DNA from: Syntrophus sp. (in: bacteria)
GTDB lineage: Bacteria; Desulfobacterota; Syntrophorhabdia; Syntrophorhabdales; Syntrophorhabdaceae
Assembly: GCA_013824835.1 (NCBI GenBank)
Contig: PNOM01000019.1
Span: 1 to 38,759, forward strand
Direction: 5' to 3'
Length of the DNA stretch: 38,759 nucleotides
Shown here in pieces: positions 1 to 8,660 of the stretch. Position 1 is the stretch's first letter. The number at the start of each line of letters is the position of its first letter. A model generated the notes under the pieces. It saw nothing but the letters and a program-made list of their open reading frames with translations. It had not been told where the DNA came from and searched no databases. Both the position numbers and the translations under genes were made by a program.

Positions 1-2
1 CC

Positions 3-326
3 TATACAGATCTGTCCCTTGAGACGCCCCTTCATGATGAGAGCGAAGATACCATGATGGACATGATGGGAAGCAGTGAGAATATTGAGGAGATAGTAAG
101 CGAAAAGGAAGAGTCGAATATACTGTCAAAAAAGATAAGGGCATTTAAGGATACCCTGAACGACAAGGAGAATTATATATTTGATCACCGTATTATTGCT
201 GAGGAACCGATAACCCTACAGGAAATCGGAGAAAAATTCCAGATTTCACGGGAACGGATACGACAGATAGAAAATAAGGTGCTCAAAAAGTTTAAGGAAA
301 GGTTCGCAGGGGAGGTTGCTGCATGA
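3..326 (+). CDS. rpoH: RpoH-type alternative sigma factor (sigma-32 family), C-terminal part
   Basis: The reading frame is open from the left edge, so only about the last 107 residues are present and the true start lies outside the window. The first residues (YTDLSLETPL) match the linker that opens with DLSLD in sigma-32 proteins. The C-terminal half is sigma region 4: ITLQEIGEKFQISRERIRQIE is the helix-turn-helix that reads the -35 element, followed by a basic helix (KVLKKFKERF). Proteins of this family direct RNA polymerase to heat-shock type promoters. The gene converges on the ccdA-like gene with a 13-nt gap. The assignment to RpoH rather than another group 2/3 sigma factor rests on the DLSLE motif and region 4 spacing; regions 1-3 cannot be seen. 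Confidence 0.85.
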   Translation, partial: YTDLSLETPLHDESEDTMMDMMGSSENIEEIVSEKEESNILSKKIRAFKDTLNDKENYIFDHRIIAEEPITLQEIGEKFQISRERIRQIENKVLKKFKERFAGEVAA

Positions 327-339
327 GACCTCAGGGAGT

Positions 340-1053
340 TCAGAAGGTGAAGATCGAGCCTAATCGTTGTGTAATCAGGCTGTAGTAATTTGTGAACAGG
401 AGAAAACCGATGACTATGAGGAGGATGCCCATAACCCTCATGGAATACTTGACTACATATCCGAACCGTCTTAGAAAGGCAAAAAGCCTGTCAAAGAGCA
501 GGGCGGATAGAATAAAAGGAATGGCAAGTCCCAGGGAATAGAGGCCCAGGAGGCCGACCCCCTCAAGGGGGTTTTCTTTAGTAGAGGCGATAATCAATAT
601 AGAGGAAAGGACAGGACCGATGCAGGGAGTCCAGCCCAGAGAGAAGGTGATTCCCACGATAAATGATCCCATAAAACCAAGAGGTTTTTTACGAAGATGA
701 ATAACTTTTTCGTTGTTTAAAAAGGGTATTTTTATGAGGTTGAGATAGAATAGCCCCATCACTATCAGTGCCAATCCGCCGATACGTATAAAATATATCT
801 GATAGGAAGAAAAAAAACTGCCAATAAGGGATGACGAGAACCCGAGGGATATAAAAACGAGGGAGAATCCGAATACAAAGGCGATGGAATGGGTCAGTAC
901 GATTTTTCTGTATTTTCCGGGGTTTGGTTCCATATAATTATCGAGGGTTATACCGCTTATGAATATGAGATAAGAAGGGACAAGGGGTAGTACACAGGGG
1001 CTGAAGAAGGACAATAACCCTGATATAAACGCCATAAAACTGCTGAAATCCAT
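340..1053 (-). CDS. ccdA: CcdA/DsbD-like cytochrome c biogenesis transmembrane protein
   Basis: An integral membrane protein of about 237 residues with roughly six hydrophobic segments. Two membrane cysteine motifs, SPCVLPLVPSYL near the N-terminus and GWTPCIGPVLSS in the middle, are the reductant-carrying pair of the CcdA/DsbD family. These proteins pass electrons from cytoplasmic thioredoxin to periplasmic thiol proteins for cytochrome c maturation or disulfide reduction. I start at the ATG giving MDFSSFMAF, which puts the first hydrophobic segment at the N-terminus and has a GGAG 11 nt upstream. The longer ORF adds an unlikely 32-residue leader overlapping the divergent ppx start. No thioredoxin-like partner gene is adjacent. 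Confidence 0.85.
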   Translation of the reverse strand: MDFSSFMAFISGLLSFFSPCVLPLVPSYLIFISGITLDNYMEPNPGKYRKIVLTHSIAFVFGFSLVFISLGFSSSLIGSFFSSYQIYFIRIGGLALIVMGLFYLNLIKIPFLNNEKVIHLRKKPLGFMGSFIVGITFSLGWTPCIGPVLSSILIIASTKENPLEGVGLLGLYSLGLAIPFILSALLFDRLFAFLRRFGYVVKYSMRVMGILLIVIGFLLFTNYYSLITQRLGSIFTF

Positions 1054-1118
1054 GAAGGATACGACTCCATTGAAAGGCATAGGCGCTATACTATTTATCT
1101 TTTTCAGGAGGTTGTCAA

Positions 1119-2021
1119 ATGAAATGTGCATCCATAGATATCGGTACAAACACAGTCCTTTTGTTAATAGGAGATTTTAGAGACGGTCATCTGGAGGAAA
1201 TTTGTGATGTATCAACTATCACGCGCCTTGGCGAGGGACTGAAACAGACCGGCGTTCTCTCTGAAGCGGCTATGGAACGGACGTTTGCTGCCCTGAAGGA
1301 ATACAGAGGGCTTACATGGGAGCATAGAGTAGAGAAGGTGTACTGTGTGGGGACTGCTGCCCTGAGGGAGGCGCGAAACAGCGAAGCATTTCTCAAAAAA
1401 GTAAAAAACGAACTGGGTATTTCCATTCGGGTTATCAGCGCCAGAGAAGAGGCATATTATACCTACCTTTCAGTGAAATATGATCCATTGCTCAATGTGG
1501 ATCAATTTATTATTATTGATCCTGGCGGTGGAAGCACGGAGATCATAAAAGGAGACAGGAAAGGGTTTATTGACTATACATCCTTGCCTGTTGGATCCGT
1601 AAAGCTGACGGAGCAGTTTATCAAGAAAGATCCTCCTGCTGAAGATGAGCTTAACTCTCTCACCCTGTTTCTCAAGGATACCATTGCAACCACCTTTGAT
1701 TGCAGGGGTTTCATGCTTGTGGGTACCGCAGGAACTGTCACTACCCTGGCGAGTATTATTCTTGGTCTTGAGACATACAAAAAAGAGATAATCCATGGTT
1801 TCCATATCTCAGTGAAGGAAACAGGAGATGTTATTGAAAGACTTAAAGGTCTGACTATCAGGGAAAGGGTTGCCATGAGAGTCATTGAGCGGGGCAGGGA
1901 GGATATTATCCTCCAGGGCGGCATTCTTGTGAAAGAGCTCATGGACTATTTTGACGCACAGGAGCTTGTGGTGAGTGCGCACGGGGTCCGGTACGGGATA
2001 ATTTTTGAAGAGATGGGATGA
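1119..2021 (+). CDS. ppx: Ppx/GppA family exopolyphosphatase / guanosine pentaphosphatase
   Basis: A 300-residue protein, about the size of the short single-domain-pair Ppx/GppA enzymes. It has the ASKHA-fold phosphate loops: IDIGTNTVLLLIGDF at residues 6-20 and IDPGGGSTEI around residues 133-142, plus the later VGTAGTVTTLA motif. These enzymes hydrolyse polyphosphate or convert pppGpp to ppGpp; sequence alone does not decide which. The C-terminal HD-like extension of the long E. coli Ppx is absent. An AGGAGG sits 8 nt before the ATG. The gene is divergent from ccdA with 65 nt between start codons. Confidence 0.88.
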   Translation: MKCASIDIGTNTVLLLIGDFRDGHLEEICDVSTITRLGEGLKQTGVLSEAAMERTFAALKEYRGLTWEHRVEKVYCVGTAALREARNSEAFLKKVKNELGISIRVISAREEAYYTYLSVKYDPLLNVDQFIIIDPGGGSTEIIKGDRKGFIDYTSLPVGSVKLTEQFIKKDPPAEDELNSLTLFLKDTIATTFDCRGFMLVGTAGTVTTLASIILGLETYKKEIIHGFHISVKETGDVIERLKGLTIRERVAMRVIERGREDIILQGGILVKELMDYFDAQELVVSAHGVRYGIIFEEMG

Positions 2022-2141
2022 TAGTAGATGATAAAAAAATAACGTGCAGATAAATACATATAAGTGACTTATACGATAAATAAAAATGAGTATGAGCCGG
2101 GAATATCAACAAAGATTTGACATGAAAACATGAAAATGTTC

Positions 2142-2171
2142 TTGACAAATATCACCTTAATGATTTAGATA
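2142..2171 (+). promoter_or_regulatory. Candidate sigma-70 type promoter of the Ala/Gly-rich protein gene
   Basis: A perfect TTGACA at 2142-2147 is followed 17-18 nt later by a weak -10 (TTAGAT/TAGATA), about 40 nt before the start codon. Just upstream lie a perfect small inverted repeat, AACAT-GAAA-ATGTT (2127-2140), and two copies of CATGAAAA 9 nt apart, which could be an operator. The -10 is poor, so the call is tentative. Confidence 0.4.
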
Positions 2172-2210
2172 GTAATATACAAAATAAATATCAATGGAAT
2201 AGGTGCAAAG

Positions 2211-2543
2211 ATGAAAAGAATTAATAAATGTATGATTGCTTTTGTTATAGTGCTTTTTATGTGCGCAATGTTTGTACCGTCTTCCAGCTTTGCACAAGCA
2301 GGAGCAGCAGGTGGAGCAGCAGGTGGGGCAGGTGGAGCAGGTGGAGCAGCAGGTGGAGCAGCAGGTGGAGCAGCAGGTGGAGCAGCAGCAGGAGCAGCAG
2401 CAGGAGCAGCAGCAGCAGGTGGACTGGCTGCAGGCACCATTGCAGGAATAGTCGTAGGCGGTCTCGCACTTGCTACAGGTATTGGTATAGCAGCAGGTAG
2501 TAGTAGCAGCAGCAGCTCATATATAGCGCCTGCACACCATTAA
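2211..2543 (+). CDS. Secreted Ala/Gly-rich low-complexity protein, function unknown
   Basis: A 110-residue protein with a clear signal peptide (MKRINKCMIAFVIVLFMCAM, cleavage probably after SSSFA). The middle, about residues 31-70, consists only of Ala and Gly in patterns such as GAAGGAAGG. It is followed by a hydrophobic stretch (AGTIAGIVVGGLALATGIGI), a run of seven serines and the tail YIAPAHH. The hydrophobic stretch could insert in a membrane or pack in an aggregate. I do not recognise the family. The alternative frames across the repeat are also open but are artefacts of the repeat: only this frame has a signal peptide and an upstream AGGTG. A terminator hairpin follows. Confidence 0.75.
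   Translation: MKRINKCMIAFVIVLFMCAMFVPSSSFAQAGAAGGAAGGAGGAGGAAGGAAGGAAGGAAAGAAAGAAAAGGLAAGTIAGIVVGGLALATGIGIAAGSSSSSSSYIAPAHH
2301..2420 (+). repeat. In-frame tandem repeat based on GGAGCAGCAGGT
   Basis: Imperfect tandem copies of the 12-nt unit GGAGCAGCAGGT, with shortened variants (GGTGGAGCA, GGAGCAGCA), encode the Ala/Gly tract. All unit lengths are multiples of three, so copy-number change would alter protein length without breaking the frame. Confidence 0.9.
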
Positions 2544-2561
2544 TAAAAACATTGAAAAGTA

Positions 2562-2597
2562 AGGGCTGGGAAAGGAATTTCTCAGCCCTATGTTTTT
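2562..2597 (+). terminator. Rho-independent terminator after the Ala/Gly-rich gene
   Basis: AGGGCTGGGAAA pairs with TTTCTCAGCCCT across a GGAA loop (12 pairs with one G-T), then a short T run (TGTTTTT). It sits 19 nt after the stop codon and ends 2 nt before the next gene's ATG at 2600. Confidence 0.8.
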
Positions 2598-2599
2598 GA

Positions 2600-3112
2600 A
2601 TGAAGAAACTTATTGTCCCAATTATTTTTGTTATATTTCTATCAACCTTCGCCTTAACATCATATGCCGAAAAAAAACCTGATGAGAAAGGTCCTGTGCT
2701 CGATTCTGCCGAATTGTTCTTTAAGGTAATGAGGGCAGGCGAGTATAAAAGAATATGGCAATACCTTTCGGGCAAATCAAGGACTGTTGTAATTAATAAC
2801 ACCTATAAGGCAATTCTTAAATATAATGAGGATGCAAAAACTGGCGTACAAGCATCAAGGGAGTTGATAGAAAGCGATTTCCGATCGGGTGGCCCTATAG
2901 CCAAATCCTACTGGGACGGCTATCTCGGAAACTTTAATCCTGATGCGGTGCTTGAGGAGAGCAGGTGGGAAATCAGGGAGTCAGGTAAGGACAGGGCTGA
3001 GATACTCATCCTGCACAAGAGGGCGGAAATGCCTGTACAGCTGATGATGTTCAGAGAAAATGGCGAGTGGAAGGTGGGGCTCATGGAAACCTTCAGCAGA
3101 TCAAGACGGTAG
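2600..3112 (+). CDS. Exported protein of unknown function, NTF2-like in appearance
   Basis: A 170-residue protein with a typical signal peptide (MKKLIVPIIFVIFLSTFALT, cleavage likely after SYA). The mature part begins with an alpha-helical segment (DSAELFFKVMRAGEYKRIWQ) and ends with a strand pattern (VQLMMFRENGEWKVGLMETF). This layout resembles small NTF2/SnoaL-like or DUF4878-like periplasmic domains; that is an impression, not a firm assignment. No catalytic residues can be proposed. The start codon is fixed by the signal peptide, but there is no Shine-Dalgarno sequence close to it, and the preceding terminator hairpin ends immediately before the ATG. Confidence 0.65.
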   Translation: MKKLIVPIIFVIFLSTFALTSYAEKKPDEKGPVLDSAELFFKVMRAGEYKRIWQYLSGKSRTVVINNTYKAILKYNEDAKTGVQASRELIESDFRSGGPIAKSYWDGYLGNFNPDAVLEESRWEIRESGKDRAEILILHKRAEMPVQLMMFRENGEWKVGLMETFSRSRR

Positions 3113-3163
3113 ATAAAAAGCGCTCTCATTGGAGGCAAGAGAATTTGTTGCAGAAGAGATGAT

Positions 3164-3643
3164 ATGACGGACAACGAAGACGACAGACCGGATTGGCGGG
3201 AGATTGATAGAAAAAGGGATAGAAGAAGCTCAGGCGGAGGAGCTAAAGAGCCGAAAAAGGACCGCCCTACAGACAGATGGGAAAAGGGCAGGAGGAAAGA
3301 GGCCCTTGACAGACTTTTCATGGGTGAAAAGGGGACAGTTGAACACGATAAGTTTTACCGCAAGATACATAGTTCCTACGGATCAGATAAGTTTACGGGA
3401 CAGGTAAAGAAATACTTTGAAAAGTATGGACCGCCTGATGATCCTCCTACCCTTATACTTGTTCTTGACATCAGAGAAGATGAGATTATTTCACAGGTTT
3501 TTGAAAAAATAAAGTCTATATATAACAGTTTGTCAAGCCGCCACAAGGAGGATATCAAGAGGAAGCTCTCCATTATGGCCCTTACGGACAAGGCAAAAGA
3601 GATACGGATAAAAGCTGAGGAATTCAATAATGAGCTTGTTTAG
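3164..3643 (+). CDS. Conserved-looking hypothetical charged cytoplasmic protein
   Basis: A 159-residue protein without signal peptide or membrane segment. The first 50 residues are very rich in Asp, Lys and Arg (DRKRDRRSSGGG, EPKKDRPTDRWEKGRRKEALDRLF) and look disordered. The remainder is mostly helical, with a central PPDDPPTLILVLDIREDEII segment and a C-terminal run of amphipathic helices (FEKIKSIYNSLSSRHKEDIKRK). I do not recognise the family. It follows the exported protein by 51 nt and converges on the histidine kinase gene with a 41-nt gap. Base composition resembles its neighbours, so it is probably a real gene rather than a shadow frame. Confidence 0.6.
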   Translation: MTDNEDDRPDWREIDRKRDRRSSGGGAKEPKKDRPTDRWEKGRRKEALDRLFMGEKGTVEHDKFYRKIHSSYGSDKFTGQVKKYFEKYGPPDDPPTLILVLDIREDEIISQVFEKIKSIYNSLSSRHKEDIKRKLSIMALTDKAKEIRIKAEEFNNELV

Positions 3644-3684
3644 GGATTTATCTGTATATATTTAATGAAATCGCCTTTTCCCGG

Positions 3685-6030
3685 TCACTCCCTGTCCAAT
3701 ATATCCCTTACCTTTAACACGATTGTATCAGGGACAATTGGTTTGGCGAGAAAGTTGATATCCTCTTCGAAGATACCCTTCTTGTGGATGATATCTGCCG
3801 TATAGCCGCTTATAAATAATGCCTTTGTATCAGGTTTTATTTCTTTCATAAACTCGTATACGACCCTGCCGTTTTTTTTCGGCATTATAACATCGAGGAT
3901 TACGAGGTCTATCAGGTCTTTGTGATCCTCGAATTGTATCAGGGCATGATCCCCATTTTCTGCAAGAATAACCTGGTATCCATATTTTTCAAGCACTTCC
4001 TTAATGAGGACCCGTATATGTTTGTCGTCTTCAGCGAGGAGAATTGTCTCATGGCCCCCTACAGGCACCCGCTGCTCAGTTTTGCTGTCCTCTCTGATGA
4101 GAGATTTCATGAGAGGTAAATAGATTGTAAAGGTGGTGCCGGAGCCTTTTTCGCTGGAGACATAAATGTACCCATTGTGCTGTTTGATGATACCATAGAC
4201 AATGGAGAGGCCAAGGCCTGTCCCTTTCCCCACTTCCTTTGTGGTAAAGAAGGGTTCGAAAATGTGTTCCATAGCTTTTTTGTCAACCCCTTCTCCGTTG
4301 TCGGATATGGTGATAGAGGCGTATCTTCCGGGGTTTTCGAAACCTTTCTTCTCAGAGCTTGCTTCGTCCAGGTTGATGAAAGAGGTGGCAATAGAGAAAC
4401 AGCCGCCATCAACCATTGCATCCCGTGCGTTGGTGGCCAGATTAATGAGTACCTGTTCAAGTTGGCCGGGATCAGCAAAGACAATGACCGGTCTTTCGTG
4501 ATACGCTGTTCTCAGCTCAATATCTTCACCCATAAGCCTCCTTAAAAGCTGTTCAACTTTCCTTATGATCTTGTTTAAATCAACTGTTTTCGGTGCGATA
4601 ACCTGCTTTCTGCTAAATGCGAGAAGGCCCTGGGTAAGATGGGTTGCCCGTTCTGATGAGGAAAGGATGGAATCTACATATGCCCTATGGGGGTCGTCCC
4701 TGTTGATGTTCATCTGGAGAAGGCTTGCGTATCCGATGATGGCGGTGAGAATATTGTTGAAATCATGGGCCACACCACCAGCAAGCTGCCCTATGGCTTC
4801 TATCTTCTGGGATTGAAGAAGCTGCGCCTCTAATCTTTTTAGATCCGTTAGATCGAGGAGGGAGGCAACGGCTTTTGTAGATCCAGGGATTAGGGCCGTG
4901 CTCAGGTAGATATTCCGGATATTTCCATCCCGATCAATAAAGCAGGTCTCATAGCTCATTGGTACAGAGTCAGGATCAACCCTTCTCTGGGCACGATATT
5001 TCTTCATTTTCACAAGATCTTCTTCAGGAAAAAAGGTCATCCAGGTCATTTTTCCCTCAACCTCTTCCTTGCTGTATCCCGACAGCTTCTCAAAGGCGGT
5101 ATTAACCATGGTAACCGTATCATCTGCATCAATCATGGTATTGGCGTTTCCTGAGGTCTCGAACATGGTGCGGTATTGGTATTCTGATTCGGTTAGTGCC
5201 TTCTCTGCCTTAAGGCGCTCAGTTAATTCCTGGTGTAACTGTTTGTTTATATCCGATAGCTGTGAGGTGCGTTTCCGAACAAGATCTTCAAGGTTTTTAC
5301 GGTACTGCTCAAGCTCGACATCCCGAGACTGAATATTTGCTACCATCTCGTTAAATCCTTCTGCAAGGGCACCGATCTCATCTTTGTTGTTGATTGCTGC
5401 CCTTATAGAGTAATCTTTTCTCCGGGAAATGGTATCCATCAGTTCAGCAAGCTCAAAGATCGGTCGTGTCACGGTTTTCTGCAGTCGAGTAAAAAGGAAA
5501 GAGCTCATAACGAGAGAAAGAATCATGACTACCAAAAAGGTAACAACATAGTGGATTACCCTTCGATAAAAGTGTTTAAGGTCTGATTGTATGTATACTG
5601 TTCCGATAGCCTCTTTATCTAAAGTAACCTGGTGATAAAGATCGATATGATTGAATCCGAAGTGATACGCATCATGCCTTGGCAACGGTGTGTGCGGAAT
5701 TGGGATAGTGTTATTTTTAACGTATGTGGAAAACATTGAGCCATTATTATCATATACTATGGCAAGGGTGACATTCGGCAGTCCGCTTAAGGTATTGAGT
5801 ATTTCTTCCGCGCTTCTGTTGTCCTTGAAGGCAAGGGCAGCCTTCATATTTGAACCGATTGTCTCTGCGGTCGTGGTAAGATTGTTTACCATAGTGTGCC
5901 GAAAGGCAACCAATTCTGTGGTAATAAATATCAGGCTTGCAAAAAGGAGTGCAGATGCGGTAGTCAGTATGCAAATCAATACCAGTTTATTTCTTATAGA
6001 ACCGGTGTTCAGGATCAATGGTCTTCTCAT
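3685..6030 (-). CDS. Membrane hybrid histidine kinase: CHASE8-like sensor, HAMP, PAS, HisKA, HATPase, receiver
   Basis: A 781-residue hybrid kinase. In order (start as chosen): transmembrane helix 1 at about 14-40, a periplasmic domain at about 43-155 resembling the CHASE8 sensor of YfiN-type proteins, transmembrane helix 2 (160-180), HAMP (182-240), a coiled coil, PAS (about 285-400), HisKA with GGVAHDFNNIL (phosphoacceptor His422), an HATPase domain (NLATNARDA, DNGEGV, GTGLGLS), and a C-terminal receiver with LVILDVIMPK (phosphoacceptor Asp713) and a conserved Lys763. The start at 6030 has GAGGTGG 5 nt upstream; the longer ORF would overlap yfiR. It lies 10 nt after the YfiR-family gene, whose product is a likely periplasmic partner. 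No DNA-binding output domain is present, so output must go to another protein. Confidence 0.88.
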   Translation of the reverse strand: MRRPLILNTGSIRNKLVLICILTTASALLFASLIFITTELVAFRHTMVNNLTTTAETIGSNMKAALAFKDNRSAEEILNTLSGLPNVTLAIVYDNNGSMFSTYVKNNTIPIPHTPLPRHDAYHFGFNHIDLYHQVTLDKEAIGTVYIQSDLKHFYRRVIHYVVTFLVVMILSLVMSSFLFTRLQKTVTRPIFELAELMDTISRRKDYSIRAAINNKDEIGALAEGFNEMVANIQSRDVELEQYRKNLEDLVRKRTSQLSDINKQLHQELTERLKAEKALTESEYQYRTMFETSGNANTMIDADDTVTMVNTAFEKLSGYSKEEVEGKMTWMTFFPEEDLVKMKKYRAQRRVDPDSVPMSYETCFIDRDGNIRNIYLSTALIPGSTKAVASLLDLTDLKRLEAQLLQSQKIEAIGQLAGGVAHDFNNILTAIIGYASLLQMNINRDDPHRAYVDSILSSSERATHLTQGLLAFSRKQVIAPKTVDLNKIIRKVEQLLRRLMGEDIELRTAYHERPVIVFADPGQLEQVLINLATNARDAMVDGGCFSIATSFINLDEASSEKKGFENPGRYASITISDNGEGVDKKAMEHIFEPFFTTKEVGKGTGLGLSIVYGIIKQHNGYIYVSSEKGSGTTFTIYLPLMKSLIREDSKTEQRVPVGGHETILLAEDDKHIRVLIKEVLEKYGYQVILAENGDHALIQFEDHKDLIDLVILDVIMPKKNGRVVYEFMKEIKPDTKALFISGYTADIIHKKGIFEEDINFLAKPIVPDTIVLKVRDILDRE

Positions 6031-6040
6031 TGCCACCTCA

Positions 6041-6595
6041 CTATTCGCTATGTATAATCTTCGCAAGCTTCAGCAACTGGGAGCTTATAGACAGTTTTGC
6101 ACGTTTTGCTATATTCGTATTTACCTCAAAACGTACCTTTTTCTGTTCCATATAAAAATTTATGATTACTCCCTGCTGGCCGTATCCGTTTGTATCACCT
6201 ATGGTAAGTATATTTGAATCTTTCAGGGATTCCAGGATATCCGGTAGTTTTTCCCTCTCAGAACTGCTGATAAAGAGCATGTGACAGTCTCTTAAATCTT
6301 TCGGAGACCGTATATGTTTCACTTCCAGTATTTTACCTTTAACCTTTTTTCCGGTGATCTGATCAAGGATGCGCCCAAAGGGGTCTGAACCAAGAACATA
6401 AAGATTAATTATCTTTTTTGTATCAGCAGTTTTTTTGTCAGGCCACTCGACAAATTTTGCTATATTATATATGAAACCGGCCTTTAACTCATATTCGCTG
6501 AATTCCAATTCTTCCCCATGGGTAAAAGAAGTCGCAAAGACCGTTATTGCTGAAAGAAAAATGATAATAAATCTGAAATATGAGGGGTTTCGCAT
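6041..6595 (-). CDS. YfiR-family (DUF4154) periplasmic protein
   Basis: A 184-residue protein with a signal peptide (FIIIFLSAITVFATSFTHG) followed by the YfiR/DUF4154 hallmark EYELKAGFIYNIAKFVEWPD and, later, HMLFISSSE and ILTIGDTNGY. In Pseudomonas, YfiR binds the periplasmic CHASE8 domain of the diguanylate cyclase YfiN and represses it; that is family knowledge. Here it lies between a TonB-dependent receptor gene (10 nt upstream) and a kinase with a CHASE8-like sensor (10 nt downstream). The inferred role is relaying outer-membrane or envelope state to that kinase. It has no cysteines in the mature region, unlike Pseudomonas YfiR with its disulfides, so redox control of the same kind is unlikely. 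Confidence 0.85.
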   Translation of the reverse strand: MRNPSYFRFIIIFLSAITVFATSFTHGEELEFSEYELKAGFIYNIAKFVEWPDKKTADTKKIINLYVLGSDPFGRILDQITGKKVKGKILEVKHIRSPKDLRDCHMLFISSSEREKLPDILESLKDSNILTIGDTNGYGQQGVIINFYMEQKKVRFEVNTNIAKRAKLSISSQLLKLAKIIHSE

Positions 6596-6605
6596 AATGC
6601 CTTTA

Positions 6606-8660
6606 TTAGAACCTGTAGGTGAACTTGATTCTGAATGTCCTCCCGTCCTGCACTATGATGTTCTGTCGAAACTCGTTCGACACGGGGTCGCCATACTTTT
6701 TGTTAAAGAGGTTATATATAGTTCCGGAAACCTCCAGATCTTTTATTACTTCCCGACTGAGAAGGGTAAGGTTTGCAATGACGAAACCGCCGGTACTATC
6801 GCCATTAAAAGTTCTGCGGGAGCTCGTATACTGAAGCTCCAGGCCTGTGGAAAGCTTTTTTGATATAAGAGGGCTAAAGATATTCAGTTTTGCCAGATGC
6901 TTGGGCGAATTAGTCATGCTTCGTCCTGTTTCCTTATCTATGGTTTCCTGGATAGAATAGCTTGCCTTAGCCTCTATGCCGTTGGACCATTTCCCTTCAA
7001 TCTTGAGTTGAGCCCCTTTTGATTCGGTTTTACCGATATTGCGAAACACGAGAAGGCTGTCTGCGGGATCAGTATAAAGGTTGATGAGATCTTTAACCCG
7101 GTAGTAATAACCGGATGCCGAGAAACGATAATTTTTCACATACTGTTCAAGTACGAGTTCGTAAGTTTCAATTTTTTCCGGGGTCAGGTTAGGATTTGCC
7201 TTCTGGGTTACATTTCCATCATTGTAATAGGATTCAAAGGCGTTGGGCGCCCGAAATGCCTGCCCGTAAAGCAATTTTATGGTAGTTTTCTCAAAAGGGG
7301 TATAAATAAGGGCTGCCCTTGGATTGGTGCTGCCCCCGAAGGTCTTGTAGTAGTCATACCGGATACCAGCGTTGAGGATGAGATTATCCAATATAGAGAA
7401 TTGATCCTGAATATGAGCTGCCCATGTGTAAGAACTTTTTGTTTCGGTAAAGTACTGGATGTATGGGTTCTCGTCGTAGTTGCGCTGTTTTTGTAAAAAG
7501 TAGTCCTGATACTCCATACCCATGACCACCTTATGTTTTTCAAATAAATTCTGCGTTAATTGGAATTCACCTCCCCACCATTTTCCGGTCGCAACATCCT
7601 TATTCATGGTAAGAGGTGGATAATCAAAGAGAAAATTGCCGCTATAATTGTAGTAATCATAGAAGCCCCTTGCCTTGATATGGGTGTTTTCACTCAGGGC
7701 CTTGTTATATTTCAGGTCAATATAGCCCCTTTCATCAGTAGCCCTTGTACGGTTTTCATTGAAAACCGTACCGAGGTATGCGGTAGGAATCCCTTTTTCC
7801 CTTGATGTATAGGCTCCCTGGAGGGAGAAATCCCTGTATTTCATATTGGCAAAAAGATTATTGTATTTCTCGTAATCGCAAGAGTCTGCGCGACCGTTGT
7901 TGTTAGCAGGTGTGTTAAATTCCTTGAAGTATAGGCTCTGACCCTTGCTGTTCGAGTTGGTACCTGATAAAAGCATTTCGAATCCATTGGCATACTTTTT
8001 TCCGTATGTGGCACGTTCCTTATAGGTATCAAAACTGCCTGCCGATCCTGAAACTTCAAAACCATTAAAGCTTTGTGGCTGTTTTGTAATGACATTGATG
8101 ACCCCGAAAAAGGCGTTGTTTCCATAGAGAGAAGAGCCGGGGCCCCTGACGAGTTCTACGCGGTCAATAAGGGCTACATCGAGTATAAATTCCGTGCCGA
8201 TTGATGCCTGATCATATATGCTGTCGTTTATCCTGTGACCGTCTACAAGGAGGAGCAGTCTTGTATTGTAGTCACCAGGACGGGAAAAACCTCTGATTCC
8301 TGCATACGTGTATGTGCGGTCATAGGAGGTGTAGAAGCCTGGCATACTCCGTAAAATATCTGCAAGCGTCCTGTATCCGTATTGTTTTATATCCGATTCA
8401 GTAACAATGCTTACAGAGGCAGGAGCCTGGGTGATCTTCTGTTCAAACTTTGAAGCGCTGTAGACAGTAGCTACCTCTATTGTCATTAGCTGTTCAATTG
8501 TGAGATCTGTAACGGCGGGTTTTGAAGGGGCGCTGATTTGTCCTGCCCCAAAGGCATTATCTCCCATGATTGAAAACATAACGAAAAGCAAAAGGAACAG
8601 GGCAATCTGGAAGTATCTGCTAAGTTCTGGTAGATTGGTGGAGAAATGCAGTTTTATCAT
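6606..8660 (-). CDS. TonB-dependent outer-membrane receptor
   Basis: A 684-residue receptor with a signal sequence (FQIALFLLLFVMFSIMGDNA), a plug domain (about residues 75-195; APASVSIVTESDIKQYGY, LADILRSMPGF, RVELVRGPGSSLYGNNAFFG, GVINVITK) and a long beta-barrel with many aromatic-alternating strands, closing with the outer-membrane C-terminal phenylalanine (FRIKFTYRF). The segment LTIEQLMTIEVATVYSASK before the plug is typical of receptors found next to DUF4154 proteins. The start ATG overlaps the stop of the larA-like gene (ATGA), so the two are translationally coupled. The substrate is not visible in the sequence: siderophore, cobalamin, nickel chelate or an organic compound are all possible. 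Confidence 0.9.
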   Translation of the reverse strand: MIKLHFSTNLPELSRYFQIALFLLLFVMFSIMGDNAFGAGQISAPSKPAVTDLTIEQLMTIEVATVYSASKFEQKITQAPASVSIVTESDIKQYGYRTLADILRSMPGFYTSYDRTYTYAGIRGFSRPGDYNTRLLLLVDGHRINDSIYDQASIGTEFILDVALIDRVELVRGPGSSLYGNNAFFGVINVITKQPQSFNGFEVSGSAGSFDTYKERATYGKKYANGFEMLLSGTNSNSKGQSLYFKEFNTPANNNGRADSCDYEKYNNLFANMKYRDFSLQGAYTSREKGIPTAYLGTVFNENRTRATDERGYIDLKYNKALSENTHIKARGFYDYYNYSGNFLFDYPPLTMNKDVATGKWWGGEFQLTQNLFEKHKVVMGMEYQDYFLQKQRNYDENPYIQYFTETKSSYTWAAHIQDQFSILDNLILNAGIRYDYYKTFGGSTNPRAALIYTPFEKTTIKLLYGQAFRAPNAFESYYNDGNVTQKANPNLTPEKIETYELVLEQYVKNYRFSASGYYYRVKDLINLYTDPADSLLVFRNIGKTESKGAQLKIEGKWSNGIEAKASYSIQETIDKETGRSMTNSPKHLAKLNIFSPLISKKLSTGLELQYTSSRRTFNGDSTGGFVIANLTLLSREVIKDLEVSGTIYNLFNKKYGDPVSNEFRQNIIVQDGRTFRIKFTYRF

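Noticed and set aside
2165-2440. Poly-Ala/Pro minus-strand frame across the Ala/Gly gene
   Set aside because: It is an artefact of the GGAGCAGCAGGT repeat, which leaves several frames open; it has no signal peptide or ribosome site.
2257-2469. Leucine-rich minus-strand frame in the same repeat
   Set aside because: Same repeat artefact: the complement of GCAGCA reads as leucine codons.
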